Shown here one piece after another: positions 1-7,717 of a DNA stretch of 38,759 bases. Origin of the DNA: Acetobacter pasteurianus subsp. pasteurianus LMG 1262 = NBRC 106471 (GTDB lineage Bacteria > Pseudomonadota > Alphaproteobacteria > Acetobacterales > Acetobacteraceae); contig NZ_CADO01000013.1 of the NCBI RefSeq assembly GCF_000285275.1, positions 1-38,759 of the forward strand. The letters are read 5' to 3'. The translations under genes were made by a program, and so were the position numbers. The notes under the pieces were generated by a model, which had not been told where the DNA came from, did not search any database, and saw only the letters and a list, made by a program, of their open reading frames with translations. Positions within the stretch are counted from its first letter, which is position 1, and every line of letters starts with the position of its first letter.

Positions 1-54
1 ATAACGCGGTATCGCCCACGCTACATCATCCCAATGACGTCTCACAACCTGACA
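1..54. mobile_element. Possible insertion-sequence end at the left edge
   Basis: The MFS reading frame on the minus strand stops resembling its family exactly here. Residues up to about 81 fit ProP-like transporters; the remaining in-frame residues (CQVVRRHWDDVAWAIPRY) do not, and no other frame restores the expected sequence. Read outward from the MFS gene, the foreign segment begins TGTCAGGTTGTGAGACG, compatible with an element whose ends are of the TG...CA kind. Only 54 bases are visible, so neither a transposase nor a second inverted repeat can be seen, and the family cannot be named. An assembly artefact is the alternative. Confidence 0.3.
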
Positions 55-297
55 CGTAGCAAAAGTTGCAATCAGGCGGGTTGCAGCATCATCCGATGGA
101 AAAAAGACCTGCCCCAGCGTGACAGCAATATAACCATAGACACCAAAGTCGAACCACTCCATGGCATTACCCAAGGCAGCTGCGCCCACTGCCTTATTTA
201 ACATCTGGGCATCAACAACAGTAATGTCCTGCGGCTTCATCTGTTTACGGCGCTTAAACCAACCAAAATGCGCGTGCGCCGTTCCAGAATCCTTCAT
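1..297 (-). pseudogene. ProP-like MFS metabolite/proton symporter, N-terminal fragment
   Basis: This is the start of a major facilitator superfamily transporter of the ProP/KgtP type (metabolite:H+ symporter of the inner membrane). The frame opens at the ATG complementary to 295-297, behind a good ribosome site (GAGGTGAGG on the minus strand, near 305-314), and stays open to the window edge. Residues 22-81 (KPQDITVVDAQMLNKAV..., then the first transmembrane segment with GNAMEWFDFGVYGYIA) are typical of the family. The next expected segment, with the phenylalanine-rich helix and the RPxGG loop, is missing. The last 18 residues are unrelated, so similarity ends near base 54. The gene is therefore probably interrupted rather than merely cut by the window edge. 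The substrate cannot be told from this fragment. Confidence 0.6.
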
Positions 298-650
298 AAA
301 ATATTCCCTCACCTCTTATTTCATACGTAATGTGCATCTAAAATATTATCATTGTGCAGAAATTTATTCAATATTTTTCTAAGTTATACTATTTTATGAT
401 ATTTTGTTTGGTTATTTCATTTATACATTTGAAAACAATACTTTAAATAACGTTAGTATACCCATTGAATGCAAAACAAACTCATACCTTAGAAACGAAA
501 TACCAGTATGAATGTTGCATTCTTCGTGAATGAAAAATTCTTTGCGTTCACCGAGGAACGCCACATATCCATGAACAGTTATATAGAGGCTTCTGTTTTG
601 ATGGGCCTCTCCATTCTTTTCTGCCTATACTCAGCAAAGAGAAATACCTC
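298..650. other. AT-rich intergenic region with divergent promoters
   Basis: About 350 bases lie between the MFS start and the small secreted protein. The sequence is AT-rich and must carry promoters in both directions. A short frame from 571 to 663 (+) could encode a 30-residue hydrophobic peptide overlapping the next gene by 13 bases, but its ribosome site (GAGGA, 13 bases upstream) is poorly spaced. A 6-bp inverted repeat (AGAGGC...GCCTCT, about 584-609) lies inside it. I see no other gene here. Confidence 0.4.
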
Positions 651-983
651 ATGTCACGCATAAAACAGATCATATATACAGGAATGGCTTTGGGGTATCT
701 GACAATGCCAGCTTTTGCACAAAGCGCTCCTAAACCGCAAAAGGCGGCCTCCACGCCGCAATCTTCCATGTATTCAGATGGAACAGGCGATAATATGATC
801 GATAAGCTTAACAATGCTCAGCTCGACCAAAATTACCAAGGGCCTTATTATTTACCTGGGCAAAAAATCCCGCCCTTTAAAAGTACACCACGCAGCCAAT
901 TAGAAAATGCTGACACTGTTTCAAAAAACAACAAAGATAATTCTGCAAAACAACTAAGAGAGAATACTATTATTTCAAAATAA
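651..983 (+). CDS. Small secreted protein of unknown function
   Basis: This 110-residue protein begins with a typical Sec signal peptide: a basic start (MSRIKQ), a hydrophobic stretch to about residue 20 and an AFAQS cleavage site near residue 24. The mature part is polar, rich in Asn, Gln, Lys and Pro, and has no cysteine. It therefore probably lies free or peptidoglycan-associated in the periplasm. I recognise no domain. A weak ribosome site (AAAGAGA) lies about 9 bases upstream. A strong hairpin follows at 1003-1026, so the gene is probably monocistronic and convergent with the cio operon. The signal peptide and sensible codon use make it likely to be real. Confidence 0.6.
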   Translation: MSRIKQIIYTGMALGYLTMPAFAQSAPKPQKAASTPQSSMYSDGTGDNMIDKLNNAQLDQNYQGPYYLPGQKIPPFKSTPRSQLENADTVSKNNKDNSAKQLRENTIISK

Positions 984-1002
984 AACACATTTTTAAGGTA
1001 TT

Positions 1003-1026
1003 CCCCTGCTTCCTGCAAAGCAGGGG
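1003..1026. terminator. Hairpin between convergent genes
   Basis: A perfect 9-bp stem (CCCCTGCTT / AAGCAGGGG) with a 6-base loop lies 20 bases after the stop of the secreted-protein gene and 15 bases after the stop of the DUF2474 gene on the other strand. The U-tract is short on the plus side (AGTTTC). On the minus side the run after the stem is ATACCTTAAAAA. It probably serves both transcripts. Confidence 0.65.
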
Positions 1027-1040
1027 AGTTTCAAACTTAC

Positions 1041-1190
1041 CTATTTGGGAATCATCAGGTGCAATAAAGAGGCCCCGGCAAAAAACACTGCGGTGCTTAG
1101 CGTCCAGATAGCTACAAACCATCCAATCCGTGCCCCGATATTCTTTGGGGCACCATCTCCATTTCCCTGAACAATTTTAGTGATAGGCAT
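1041..1190 (-). CDS. DUF2474-type small subunit of CioAB bd oxidase
   Basis: This 49-residue protein starts at the ATG complementary to 1188-1190, inside the last codons of cioB (14-base overlap, different frame), and ends at the TAG at 1041-1043. It has a polar N-terminus, the arginine-containing lead-in ARIGWFVAIW, one transmembrane helix (about residues 23-46) and a short IPK tail. This matches the DUF2474 proteins commonly encoded after cyanide-insensitive bd oxidase genes. By analogy with CydX it is probably a single-helix accessory subunit that stabilises the oxidase; that is inference from position and shape. The overlap implies translational coupling to cioB. Confidence 0.75.
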   Translation of the reverse strand: MPITKIVQGNGDGAPKNIGARIGWFVAIWTLSTAVFFAGASLLHLMIPK

Positions 1191-2202
1191 CTGTTTCCGT
1201 TACCTTTCCGCGAAACACACGATAGGAATAAATTGTGTAGGTTAGGATAATTGGTAGCAGAATAACTGTGCCAACAAGCTGGAACAATTGGCTACTTGGG
1301 GGAGCCGAAACATCCCAAAGTGTTAGACCGGGCGGAACGATATAAGGCCAAACCGTAATACCCAAACCGGAAAGACATAAAAAGAACCAGCCGAGCGCGC
1401 ATAGAAATGGGCCTTTGGAATGTTCATGTCTTAAGCCACGCACGAACAGAACACCCAACACAGCCACAAGAACCGGCACAGGAAGAACAAAAACAATATT
1501 TGGCCAATCTGTCCAACGGCGCAAATAAGGTGCATGCAACAGTGGCGTCCACAAGCTGACGGCCACAATCCCTACAAACAACCCGATGGCCAGCTTACTC
1601 GCCCAGCGGCGGCAAGATGCTTCTAACGCTCCGGTCGTGCGCCAAATCAGCCAGGTCGCTCCTAACAAAGCATAACCACACATCACGGCCAGGCCGCATA
1701 GAATGCTAAAAGGCGTCAGCCAATCAAGCCCACTTCCGGCAAAAGCACCATCAACAACTTTTACGCCCTGAACAACGCCCCCAAGAATGGCCCCCTGACA
1801 AAATGCAGCAATGCCAGACCCAGCCATGAAACCGACATTCCATAACTTCTCGCGGCCTGTCCCATGCGTCATGACCCGAAATTCAAATGCTACGCCACGA
1901 AAAATCAGCGCTAGCAGCATAAGAATGATCGGGAGGTAAAAAGCCGGCAAAAGCGTGCCATATGCTCCCGGAAATACACCGTAAAGCACAGCCCCACCCA
2001 GCACCATCCATGTTTCATTGCCATCCCATACTGGCGCAATGGTGCTCACCATCACATTGCGGCGGCCGGGGTCACGCTCCAATGCAAACAGCATGCCAAT
2101 GCCAAGATCAAAACCATCCAGAATGACGTAGATTGAAATAGCCGCCACCAAGATAACGGCCCATATAATCGGGAGCCAATATGTAAGATCCATTATATTC
2201 AA
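1177..2202 (-). CDS. cioB: Cytochrome bd-type ubiquinol oxidase subunit II (CioB)
   Basis: Subunit II of a bd-type quinol oxidase in the inner membrane, which passes electrons from ubiquinol to O2 without pumping protons. At 341 residues it has the family length and is almost entirely hydrophobic. The hallmark N-terminal region is clear: LDGFDLGIGML (about residues 28-38) and APVWDGNETWMVLGGA (about residues 56-71), with RGVAFEFR further on. The start overlaps the cioA stop by four bases (ATGA arrangement), so translation is probably coupled. The position after cioA and before a DUF2474 gene points to the cyanide-insensitive CIO form, well known in acetic acid bacteria, rather than enterobacterial CydAB. 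CydB is the only serious alternative name. Confidence 0.92.
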   Translation of the reverse strand: MNIMDLTYWLPIIWAVILVAAISIYVILDGFDLGIGMLFALERDPGRRNVMVSTIAPVWDGNETWMVLGGAVLYGVFPGAYGTLLPAFYLPIILMLLALIFRGVAFEFRVMTHGTGREKLWNVGFMAGSGIAAFCQGAILGGVVQGVKVVDGAFAGSGLDWLTPFSILCGLAVMCGYALLGATWLIWRTTGALEASCRRWASKLAIGLFVGIVAVSLWTPLLHAPYLRRWTDWPNIVFVLPVPVLVAVLGVLFVRGLRHEHSKGPFLCALGWFFLCLSGLGITVWPYIVPPGLTLWDVSAPPSSQLFQLVGTVILLPIILTYTIYSYRVFRGKVTETDAYH

Positions 2203-3632
2203 GCCCCTTTACCAGAAGTAGATTCGATAACTTCCGGATGCATACGTTCTGCCAAAATGTCGGATGCATTGGCGGAGCTGGTTTCCTGCTCACCTTCCTG
2301 CGGTGCATGCCCCAGTTGGCGCACCAAAATGCCAATGCCAGAACCAAACACAATCACATACACCACAACAAAGGCTGTCATTGTTACAGCCATGCTGGGC
2401 AGCATAATTGGTGAAACACTTTGCGATGTTCTGAGCAGCCCATAAACTGTCCAAGGCTGCCGTCCCACTTCCGTGGTAACCCAACCGCAGAGTAAGGCAA
2501 GAAAACCTGCTGGTGCCATACACACCGCGACACGGTGGAATACAGCGTTCGTAAACAGGGTGCGTGTACGCCGTAGCCACAAAGACCAGAAGCCAACCAA
2601 CATCATGAGCACACCAAGTGCGACCATGATACGGAAGGAAAAGAAAATAACCTGTGAGGGCGGACGTTGATCGCGCGGGAAGTCTTTCAACCCCGGCACT
2701 TTACCTTCCAGGCTATGCGTTAAAATCAGGGAGCCAAGCAGCGGAATCTTTACGGCGTAATCCGTATGCTCGGTTTTCATGTTGGGAATGCCAAATAACA
2801 GCTCCGGCGCACGGGCGGTGGAATCCCAATCCCCTTCCATAGCTGCAATTTTTGCTGGCTGATATTTCAAGGTATTCAGGCCATGCGCATCACCTGCCAT
2901 GATCTGTAAAGGTGCCACAATAGCTGCCATCCACATGGCCATGGAAAACATGGTGCGTACAGGAGCTGTAGCGGCTTTGCCTTCTCGCCGCGCCTTGAGC
3001 ATATGCCATGCACCTGTTGCACCAACAATAAAGGCAACAGACAAAAAAGCCGCCAACCCCATATGGACCAAACGGAATGGAAAAGACGGATTAAAGATAA
3101 TGGCCAACCAATCTGCTGGCATAAAACGCCCTGTTGCAGGATCTATCATATAGCCACGCGGCGTTTGCATCCATGAATTGGAAGACAAAATCCACGTCAT
3201 GGAAATCAAAGTACCGACTGATACGCAGCACGTAGCCGCAAAATGCAACTTGCGCCCAACCTTGTTCATGCCGAACAGCATGATGCCAAGAAACCCAGCC
3301 TCAAGGAAAAAGGCTGTCATAACCTCATAAGACAAAAGAACCCCTGTAATAGGTCCTGCCTTTTGAGAAAAAACCGACCAGTTCGTGCCGAATTCATACG
3401 ACATTACCAAACCGGAAACGACGCCCATACCAAAAACGATTGAAAATACCTTGATCCAGTAACGATACAGATCAAGAAAAACAGAACGTCCGGTTTTCAG
3501 CCAGCATCCTTCCAATACAGCCAAATAGGCCGCCAGCCCGATTGAAAAGGCCGGAAAGATGATATGAACACCTACAGTAAAGGCAAACTGGAAGCGCGCC
3601 AAAAGAAGCGCAATATCATGCGCAGGTTGCAT
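2199..3632 (-). CDS. cioA: Cytochrome bd-type ubiquinol oxidase subunit I (CioA)
   Basis: Catalytic subunit carrying the b558, b595 and d hemes and the quinol site. The 477-residue protein shows the expected ligands: His23 in VGVHIIFPAFSIG, His190 in RLVHMGLAAF, and Met336 in FSFRIMVALG. These correspond to E. coli CydA His19, His186 and Met393. Glu103 and Glu111 match the proton-path glutamates. The quinol-loop start GDAHGLNTLKYQPAK is present but the loop is short, as in the CIO subtype. The start ATG has a clear ribosome site (GGAAAG). It leads a three-gene operon. The enzyme gives microaerobic or cyanide-resistant respiration for quinol supplied by periplasmic dehydrogenases such as the PQQ enzyme further on. 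Confidence 0.93.
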   Translation of the reverse strand: MQPAHDIALLLARFQFAFTVGVHIIFPAFSIGLAAYLAVLEGCWLKTGRSVFLDLYRYWIKVFSIVFGMGVVSGLVMSYEFGTNWSVFSQKAGPITGVLLSYEVMTAFFLEAGFLGIMLFGMNKVGRKLHFAATCCVSVGTLISMTWILSSNSWMQTPRGYMIDPATGRFMPADWLAIIFNPSFPFRLVHMGLAAFLSVAFIVGATGAWHMLKARREGKAATAPVRTMFSMAMWMAAIVAPLQIMAGDAHGLNTLKYQPAKIAAMEGDWDSTARAPELLFGIPNMKTEHTDYAVKIPLLGSLILTHSLEGKVPGLKDFPRDQRPPSQVIFFSFRIMVALGVLMMLVGFWSLWLRRTRTLFTNAVFHRVAVCMAPAGFLALLCGWVTTEVGRQPWTVYGLLRTSQSVSPIMLPSMAVTMTAFVVVYVIVFGSGIGILVRQLGHAPQEGEQETSSANASDILAERMHPEVIESTSGKGA

Positions 3633-3966
3633 AGGTTCTTTCCAAACTTATAATTGTGGTATTTTGACCGAAAATTGACGTTGGATATCAATAAAAAATC
3701 TATCTATACGTCATAAATGCTATGAATACGCATTATACACCGGAAACAACACCACCATGATTTGGTATTTATGCTAAATCAATAACAAGCGTTCGTCCAA
3801 GACCTTTTATTTATCTTATGATAAAAGATACTTATCATGAAAAATTATTATCTGATGGATGTGTTTATTTGACACCACCTTCCATCTTGCCACCAATATT
3901 CATCTGCCTATGCTAGGCATCCGTTGCGATTATATAACGCGTCATGCATTCAGGAGTTCCCTCACA
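3633..3966. other. Divergent promoter region between cioA and the peroxidase
   Basis: This 334-base region carries the promoters of cioA (-) and of the peroxidase-encapsulin operon (+). It contains the spaced repeat TTGAC-(7)-ATCAA at 3675-3691, which resembles but does not match an FNR/Anr box (spacing 7 instead of 4), and the palindrome described at 3818-3838. The longest upstream frame (ATG at 3859) adds 36 residues that do not look like peroxidase sequence, so I treat that stretch as leader. Confidence 0.5.
3818..3838. promoter_or_regulatory. Perfect 7-7-7 palindrome upstream of the Dyp/encapsulin operon
   Basis: ATGATAA, a seven-base spacer and TTATCAT form a perfect inverted repeat about 130 bases before the peroxidase start. 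Its AT-rich GATA character resembles operators of Fur-family metal regulators, which would suit an iron- or peroxide-related cargo system. That assignment is only inference. It is too far from a stop codon to be a terminator of anything on the plus strand. Confidence 0.35.
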
Positions 3967-4998
3967 GTGGTTACACCGCAGCCAGTTGATACGAAATTAA
4001 CACAATCGGCCCTTTTTCTTGTGATGACCCTGAATGATGCCCCCACGGTGCGCACTCAGGTTCTGGATCTGCTTGGTGATATTTCTTCACTTGTACGAGG
4101 TGTCGGATTTCGTATTCCTGATGGCAAATTAAGCTGTATTACCGGGATTGGTTCAAACGCATGGGATCTGCTTTTTGGCGCACCACGCCCCAAAGAACTT
4201 CATCCTTTTCAGGAAATTAACGGTGTTCATCACGCCCCTTCCACACCGGGGGATCTCCTGTTCCATATCCGCGCTACGCGTATGGATTTATGCTTTGAAC
4301 TTGCAACGGCTCTTACTTCCCGCTTGGAAGGTGTCGCAAAGGTTGTAGATGAAGTGCATGGTTTTAAGTATTTTGATGCACGAGATCTACTTGGTTTTGT
4401 TGATGGCACCGAAAACCCAACCGGGCAGGCAGCTTTTGCGGCAACCGTTATTGGAAATGAAGATCCATCATTTACAGGCGGCAGTTACGTTATTGTTCAG
4501 AAATACCTGCATGATCTTAAAAAATGGGATGCCATTCCAACTGAAGTGCAGGAACACATTATCGGCCGCAAAAAAGTATCCGACATAGAATTACCTGAAG
4601 CCGCAAAACCCAGCTACGCGCACAATGTTCTGACCAACATTGAAGAAAACGGGCAGCAGCTTCAGATTGTGCGTGACAACATGCCTTTTGGAGAAGTGGG
4701 CAAGGGAGAGTTTGGCACATACTTTATTGGCTATGCACGCTCCCCTGCACGCACAGAGCAAATGTTACAAAATATGTTTATCGGAAAGCCTCCGGGCAAT
4801 TACGATAGAATCCTGGATGTCAGCACTGCGGTAACGGGATCTCTCTTCTTTATTCCCACAAGTGAATTTCTTGACGATGCTCCCAACATGAGCACAGAAA
4901 ATACACAGGCATCTCCAGAACCTGTAACGGCTCCCCCTCTCCCCAAAGCTCTACACGGTTCTCTTGGCATTGGATCATTAAACAATAAGGACGCCTAA
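3967..4998 (+). CDS. Dyp-type heme peroxidase, encapsulin cargo
   Basis: A dye-decolourising peroxidase of the bacterial class found with encapsulins. I choose the GTG at 3967 because AGGAG lies ten bases upstream and the family sequence begins right after it, giving 343 residues; the ATG at 3859 would add an unrelated leader. Numbered from the GTG, the distal motif GFVDGTEN contains Asp146, the proximal heme ligand is His219 in SYAHNVL, and the catalytic arginine is Arg236 in VRDNMPFG. After the core comes a Pro/Ala/Thr-rich linker (about 305-330) and then SLGIGSLNN (332-340), which matches the loading peptide that docks cargo on the inner shell wall. The encapsulin gene follows after one base. 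Physiological substrate unknown; a role in peroxide defence is inferred. Confidence 0.92.
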   Translation: MVTPQPVDTKLTQSALFLVMTLNDAPTVRTQVLDLLGDISSLVRGVGFRIPDGKLSCITGIGSNAWDLLFGAPRPKELHPFQEINGVHHAPSTPGDLLFHIRATRMDLCFELATALTSRLEGVAKVVDEVHGFKYFDARDLLGFVDGTENPTGQAAFAATVIGNEDPSFTGGSYVIVQKYLHDLKKWDAIPTEVQEHIIGRKKVSDIELPEAAKPSYAHNVLTNIEENGQQLQIVRDNMPFGEVGKGEFGTYFIGYARSPARTEQMLQNMFIGKPPGNYDRILDVSTAVTGSLFFIPTSEFLDDAPNMSTENTQASPEPVTAPPLPKALHGSLGIGSLNNKDA

Positions 4999-4999
4999 C

Positions 5000-5794
5000 A
5001 TGAACAACCTGCATAAACATCTCGCCCCCATTTCCCACGCAGCTTGGGCCGAAATTGAACAAGAAGCTTCTCGCACCATCCGCCGCAATCTGGCTGGCCG
5101 GCGCGTGGTTGATACACCAGAACCCAAAGGGACAGCATTTTCCAGCGTTGGCACGGGCCGTAACAAACAGATCCAGCCCCCAAGCGATGGCATACAGGCT
5201 GTGCAGCGTGAAGTGTTGCCTGTTATTGAACTGCGTGTGCCCTTTACCTTATCACGCGCAGAAATTGATGCTGTAGAGCGTGGCTCTCTAGATTCTGATT
5301 GGCAGCCGGTTAAGGATGCCGCCCAGAAAATTGCCTTTGCAGAAGACCGTGCCATTTTCGATGGCTATACCGCCGCTGGCATAACGGGCATTCGGCAAGG
5401 GTCATCCAACCCTCATACAAAACTGCCAACTTCTGCAAAAGATTACCCTCGAGCCATTACAAGTGCGTTGGATACATTGCGCCTTGCTGGTGTGAACGGC
5501 CCTTATGCCCTCGTGCTTGGTACAAAAGCTTATCAAGCCGTGAGCGGCGGAGATGATGTCGGCTACCCCGTGCTCAAGCATATTGAAAGCCTGATTGAAG
5601 GAGAACCTATCTGGGCCCCAGCTATTGAAGGCGCCTTTGTTATCTCCAAACGTGGTGGAGATTTACAGCTTGATATCGGTCAGGACTTTTCCATCGGTTA
5701 TCTAAGCCATACGGCAGAAACCGTTGAATTATATCTTCAGGAAAGCTTCACTTTCCGTGTGCTTGCAAGCGAAGCAACTGTTTGCATCGCGTAA
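5000..5794 (+). CDS. Family 1 encapsulin shell protein
   Basis: A 264-residue HK97-fold protein that assembles into a nanocompartment around the peroxidase. Typical features are the N-terminal helix that binds cargo peptides (MNNLHKHLAPISHAAWAEIE), the RRVVDTPEPKG segment, the VELRVPF-like ELRVPFTLSRAEID stretch, the EDRAIFDGY motif and the C-terminal ESFTFRVLASEATV. The length is that of T=1 encapsulins such as those of Thermotoga or Brevibacterium. The start follows the peroxidase stop by one base, with AAGGA as ribosome site, so shell and cargo are co-translated. No second cargo gene is adjacent. Confidence 0.93.
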   Translation: MNNLHKHLAPISHAAWAEIEQEASRTIRRNLAGRRVVDTPEPKGTAFSSVGTGRNKQIQPPSDGIQAVQREVLPVIELRVPFTLSRAEIDAVERGSLDSDWQPVKDAAQKIAFAEDRAIFDGYTAAGITGIRQGSSNPHTKLPTSAKDYPRAITSALDTLRLAGVNGPYALVLGTKAYQAVSGGDDVGYPVLKHIESLIEGEPIWAPAIEGAFVISKRGGDLQLDIGQDFSIGYLSHTAETVELYLQESFTFRVLASEATVCIA

Positions 5795-5803
5795 CTTTTT
5801 AGA

Positions 5804-5844
5804 GAGGTGTCGTAGCTCTCTTATTGTAAATAGCACGACACCTC
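5804..5844 (+). terminator. Hairpin after the encapsulin gene
   Basis: A perfect 10-bp stem (GAGGTGTCGT / ACGACACCTC) with a 21-base loop begins 10 bases after the encapsulin stop. An alternative smaller hairpin (AGAGAG / CTCTCT, 5801-5821) competes with its left arm. The sequence after the stem is only moderately T-rich (ACTTAAAC), so termination is likely but not certain. Confidence 0.55.
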
Positions 5845-6211
5845 ACTTAAACATCCAATAAATATCACTATTTATCCTATTTTATGAATTAACAATTTAT
5901 TTGTATTTACCAAAAACAATTTCCGATTTAGATATTATAATATATTTTTGATTACGATATATAATACATAAAAAAATTTTTACTTTTTTATATTCAGATT
6001 AATTCAAGTAAATAAAAATAAAATAGATTGAATAACGCATGTATACTCCAATAAACTATGTGTAGTTTATTTTTATGAAACAACTTATACATCAAATCTG
6101 CGGCATTTCGATTCTGCAATGACTTCCCTGATCTTGCGATTACTGTTATTGCATTATCGAAACAAGGTGCGTTCCATAAAATATATTGCAGATTTCGCAC
6201 TGTCTGTTGTC
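5845..6211. other. Very AT-rich intergenic region
   Basis: About 365 bases of strongly AT-rich DNA separate the encapsulin operon from the permease. I see no convincing gene. At 6050-6071 there is a perfect 9-bp inverted repeat (AATAAACTA, TGTG, TAGTTTATT) followed by TTTAT, which could be an operator or a weak terminator. An in-frame ATG at 6119 would extend the permease by 31 residues, but those residues are not typical of the family. Confidence 0.4.
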
Positions 6212-7717
6212 ATGGAGATAGAAATTTTGGACACAAAAACTTCTTCATCCCACCCCCTTCAACAGACTTCAGAAGGATACAAACAAGCTTTAGGCAAACG
6301 TCAGATCCAAATGATCTCCATAGGAGGTGCTATTGGAACTGGTCTTTTCCTTGGTGCCGGAAGCAGGCTTCAGGCCGTAGGCCCTTCTCTTGCTATCGTT
6401 TATCTGGTTTGCGGCATTTTTTCCTTCCTGATGCTCAGAGCATTGGGGGAACTGGTTATGTACCGGCCTACCAGCGGTAGTTTTGTTTCCTACGCGCTGG
6501 AATTTCTGGGGCCTCGCGCGTCTTATGTAGCGGGTGCACTCTCATTCTTCAGCTGGGCCATGACGGGTATTGTCGATATTACTGCCATAGCCCTTTACAT
6601 GCATTTCTGGGGCGTATTTGCGGCCGTCCCGCAATGGGTTATGGCGCTAATGGCTCTTATGGTTATTACATCAATGAATCTTATTGGTGTAAAATGGTTC
6701 GGCGAGATGGAGTTTTGGTTCTCGCTTATTAAAGTTGCCGCACTTTTGATTTTTCTTGTTGTTGGAAGTGCTGTTTTAGGCTTGCGTGTTCCGATTGATG
6801 GACACACAACTGGCCTGCAGTTGATTACTGAACATGGTGGCCTGTTCCCTCATGGGGCCCTACCCGCACTTGCTTTGATGCAAGGTGTTGTATTCGCCTA
6901 TTTTGGCATTGAGATGATTGGCACTGCCGCTGGTGAATGCCAGAATGTGCGTGAAATTCTGCCTTCTGCCATCAACAATGTTATTTGGCGGATTATTATT
7001 TTTTACGTTGGTACCGTTACTCTTCTTGTGCTGCTTCTGCCGTGGTCATCTTATCAGGCAGGGATTAGCCCATTTGTAACGTTCTTTTCCAAACTTGGTG
7101 TTCCGGGGGTAGATTCCCTCATGAACATCGTGGTGCTCACCGCGGCACTCTCCAGCCTGAACTCTGGCCTTTATTCCACTGGCCGAGTGCTTCGGGCTCT
7201 GGCACTTAACGGTTCTGCACCACGTTACTTAACGCGTATGAACAAACAATCTGTTCCTGCCGCAGCCATTCTTACAACTGTTGCCATTTATCTAGTTGGC
7301 GTTGGGTTGAACTATCTTCTGCCATCACAAATTTTTGAAATCGTACTTAATATGGCATCTTTGGGAATTATCAGCACCTGGTGCTTTATTCTCTTATGCC
7401 AGATCAAATTACGTCAGGCTATTAAAGCTGGTCGCATTGCCCCTACAGGTTTTGCAATGCCCGGGGCCCCGTTTACATCCTGGTTAAGCATTGTGTTTTT
7501 CCTCTGCATTTTACTGCTGATGGCACTGGATTACCCAACTGGCACAATGTCTATTGCCGCTATTCCATTATTGGCTGTTGTACTCCTTATCGGATGGAAA
7601 ACCTCCAACCAGAAACCACACGATATTGTTCCACAGACACTCTCCTCGGTGGAACTTACTGATGATGCAGACTTTCCATGTGCGGAAAACAATCAAGTTT
7701 CCAAGGAGCACATTTGA
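6212..7717 (+). CDS. AnsP-like amino-acid permease (APC superfamily)
   Basis: An inner-membrane amino-acid:proton symporter of the amino acid transporter (AAT) family, 501 residues from the ATG at 6212 (a TTG at 6227 preceded by GGAG is another possible start). The family signature is complete: GKRQIQMISIGGAIGTGLFLGAG around the broken first helix, ALGELV, the WAMTGIVDITAIALYM stretch characteristic of asparagine permease AnsP, EMIGTAAGE, and a conserved SLNSGLYSTGR. About twelve transmembrane segments are visible. L-asparagine is the best substrate guess by resemblance to AnsP; CycA or GabP relatives are alternatives. The stop overlaps the next start by one base, so an outer-membrane protein is co-translated with it. 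Confidence 0.85.
   Translation: MEIEILDTKTSSSHPLQQTSEGYKQALGKRQIQMISIGGAIGTGLFLGAGSRLQAVGPSLAIVYLVCGIFSFLMLRALGELVMYRPTSGSFVSYALEFLGPRASYVAGALSFFSWAMTGIVDITAIALYMHFWGVFAAVPQWVMALMALMVITSMNLIGVKWFGEMEFWFSLIKVAALLIFLVVGSAVLGLRVPIDGHTTGLQLITEHGGLFPHGALPALALMQGVVFAYFGIEMIGTAAGECQNVREILPSAINNVIWRIIIFYVGTVTLLVLLLPWSSYQAGISPFVTFFSKLGVPGVDSLMNIVVLTAALSSLNSGLYSTGRVLRALALNGSAPRYLTRMNKQSVPAAAILTTVAIYLVGVGLNYLLPSQIFEIVLNMASLGIISTWCFILLCQIKLRQAIKAGRIAPTGFAMPGAPFTSWLSIVFFLCILLLMALDYPTGTMSIAAIPLLAVVLLIGWKTSNQKPHDIVPQTLSSVELTDDADFPCAENNQVSKEHI

Noticed and set aside
3675-3691. FNR/Anr-like box between cioA and the peroxidase gene
   Set aside because: The half-sites TTGAC and ATCAA are seven bases apart rather than four, so it does not fit the consensus.
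3859-3966. Upstream ATG that would extend the Dyp peroxidase by 36 residues
   Set aside because: The extra residues do not look like the family and the GTG at 3967 has a good AGGAG ten bases upstream.
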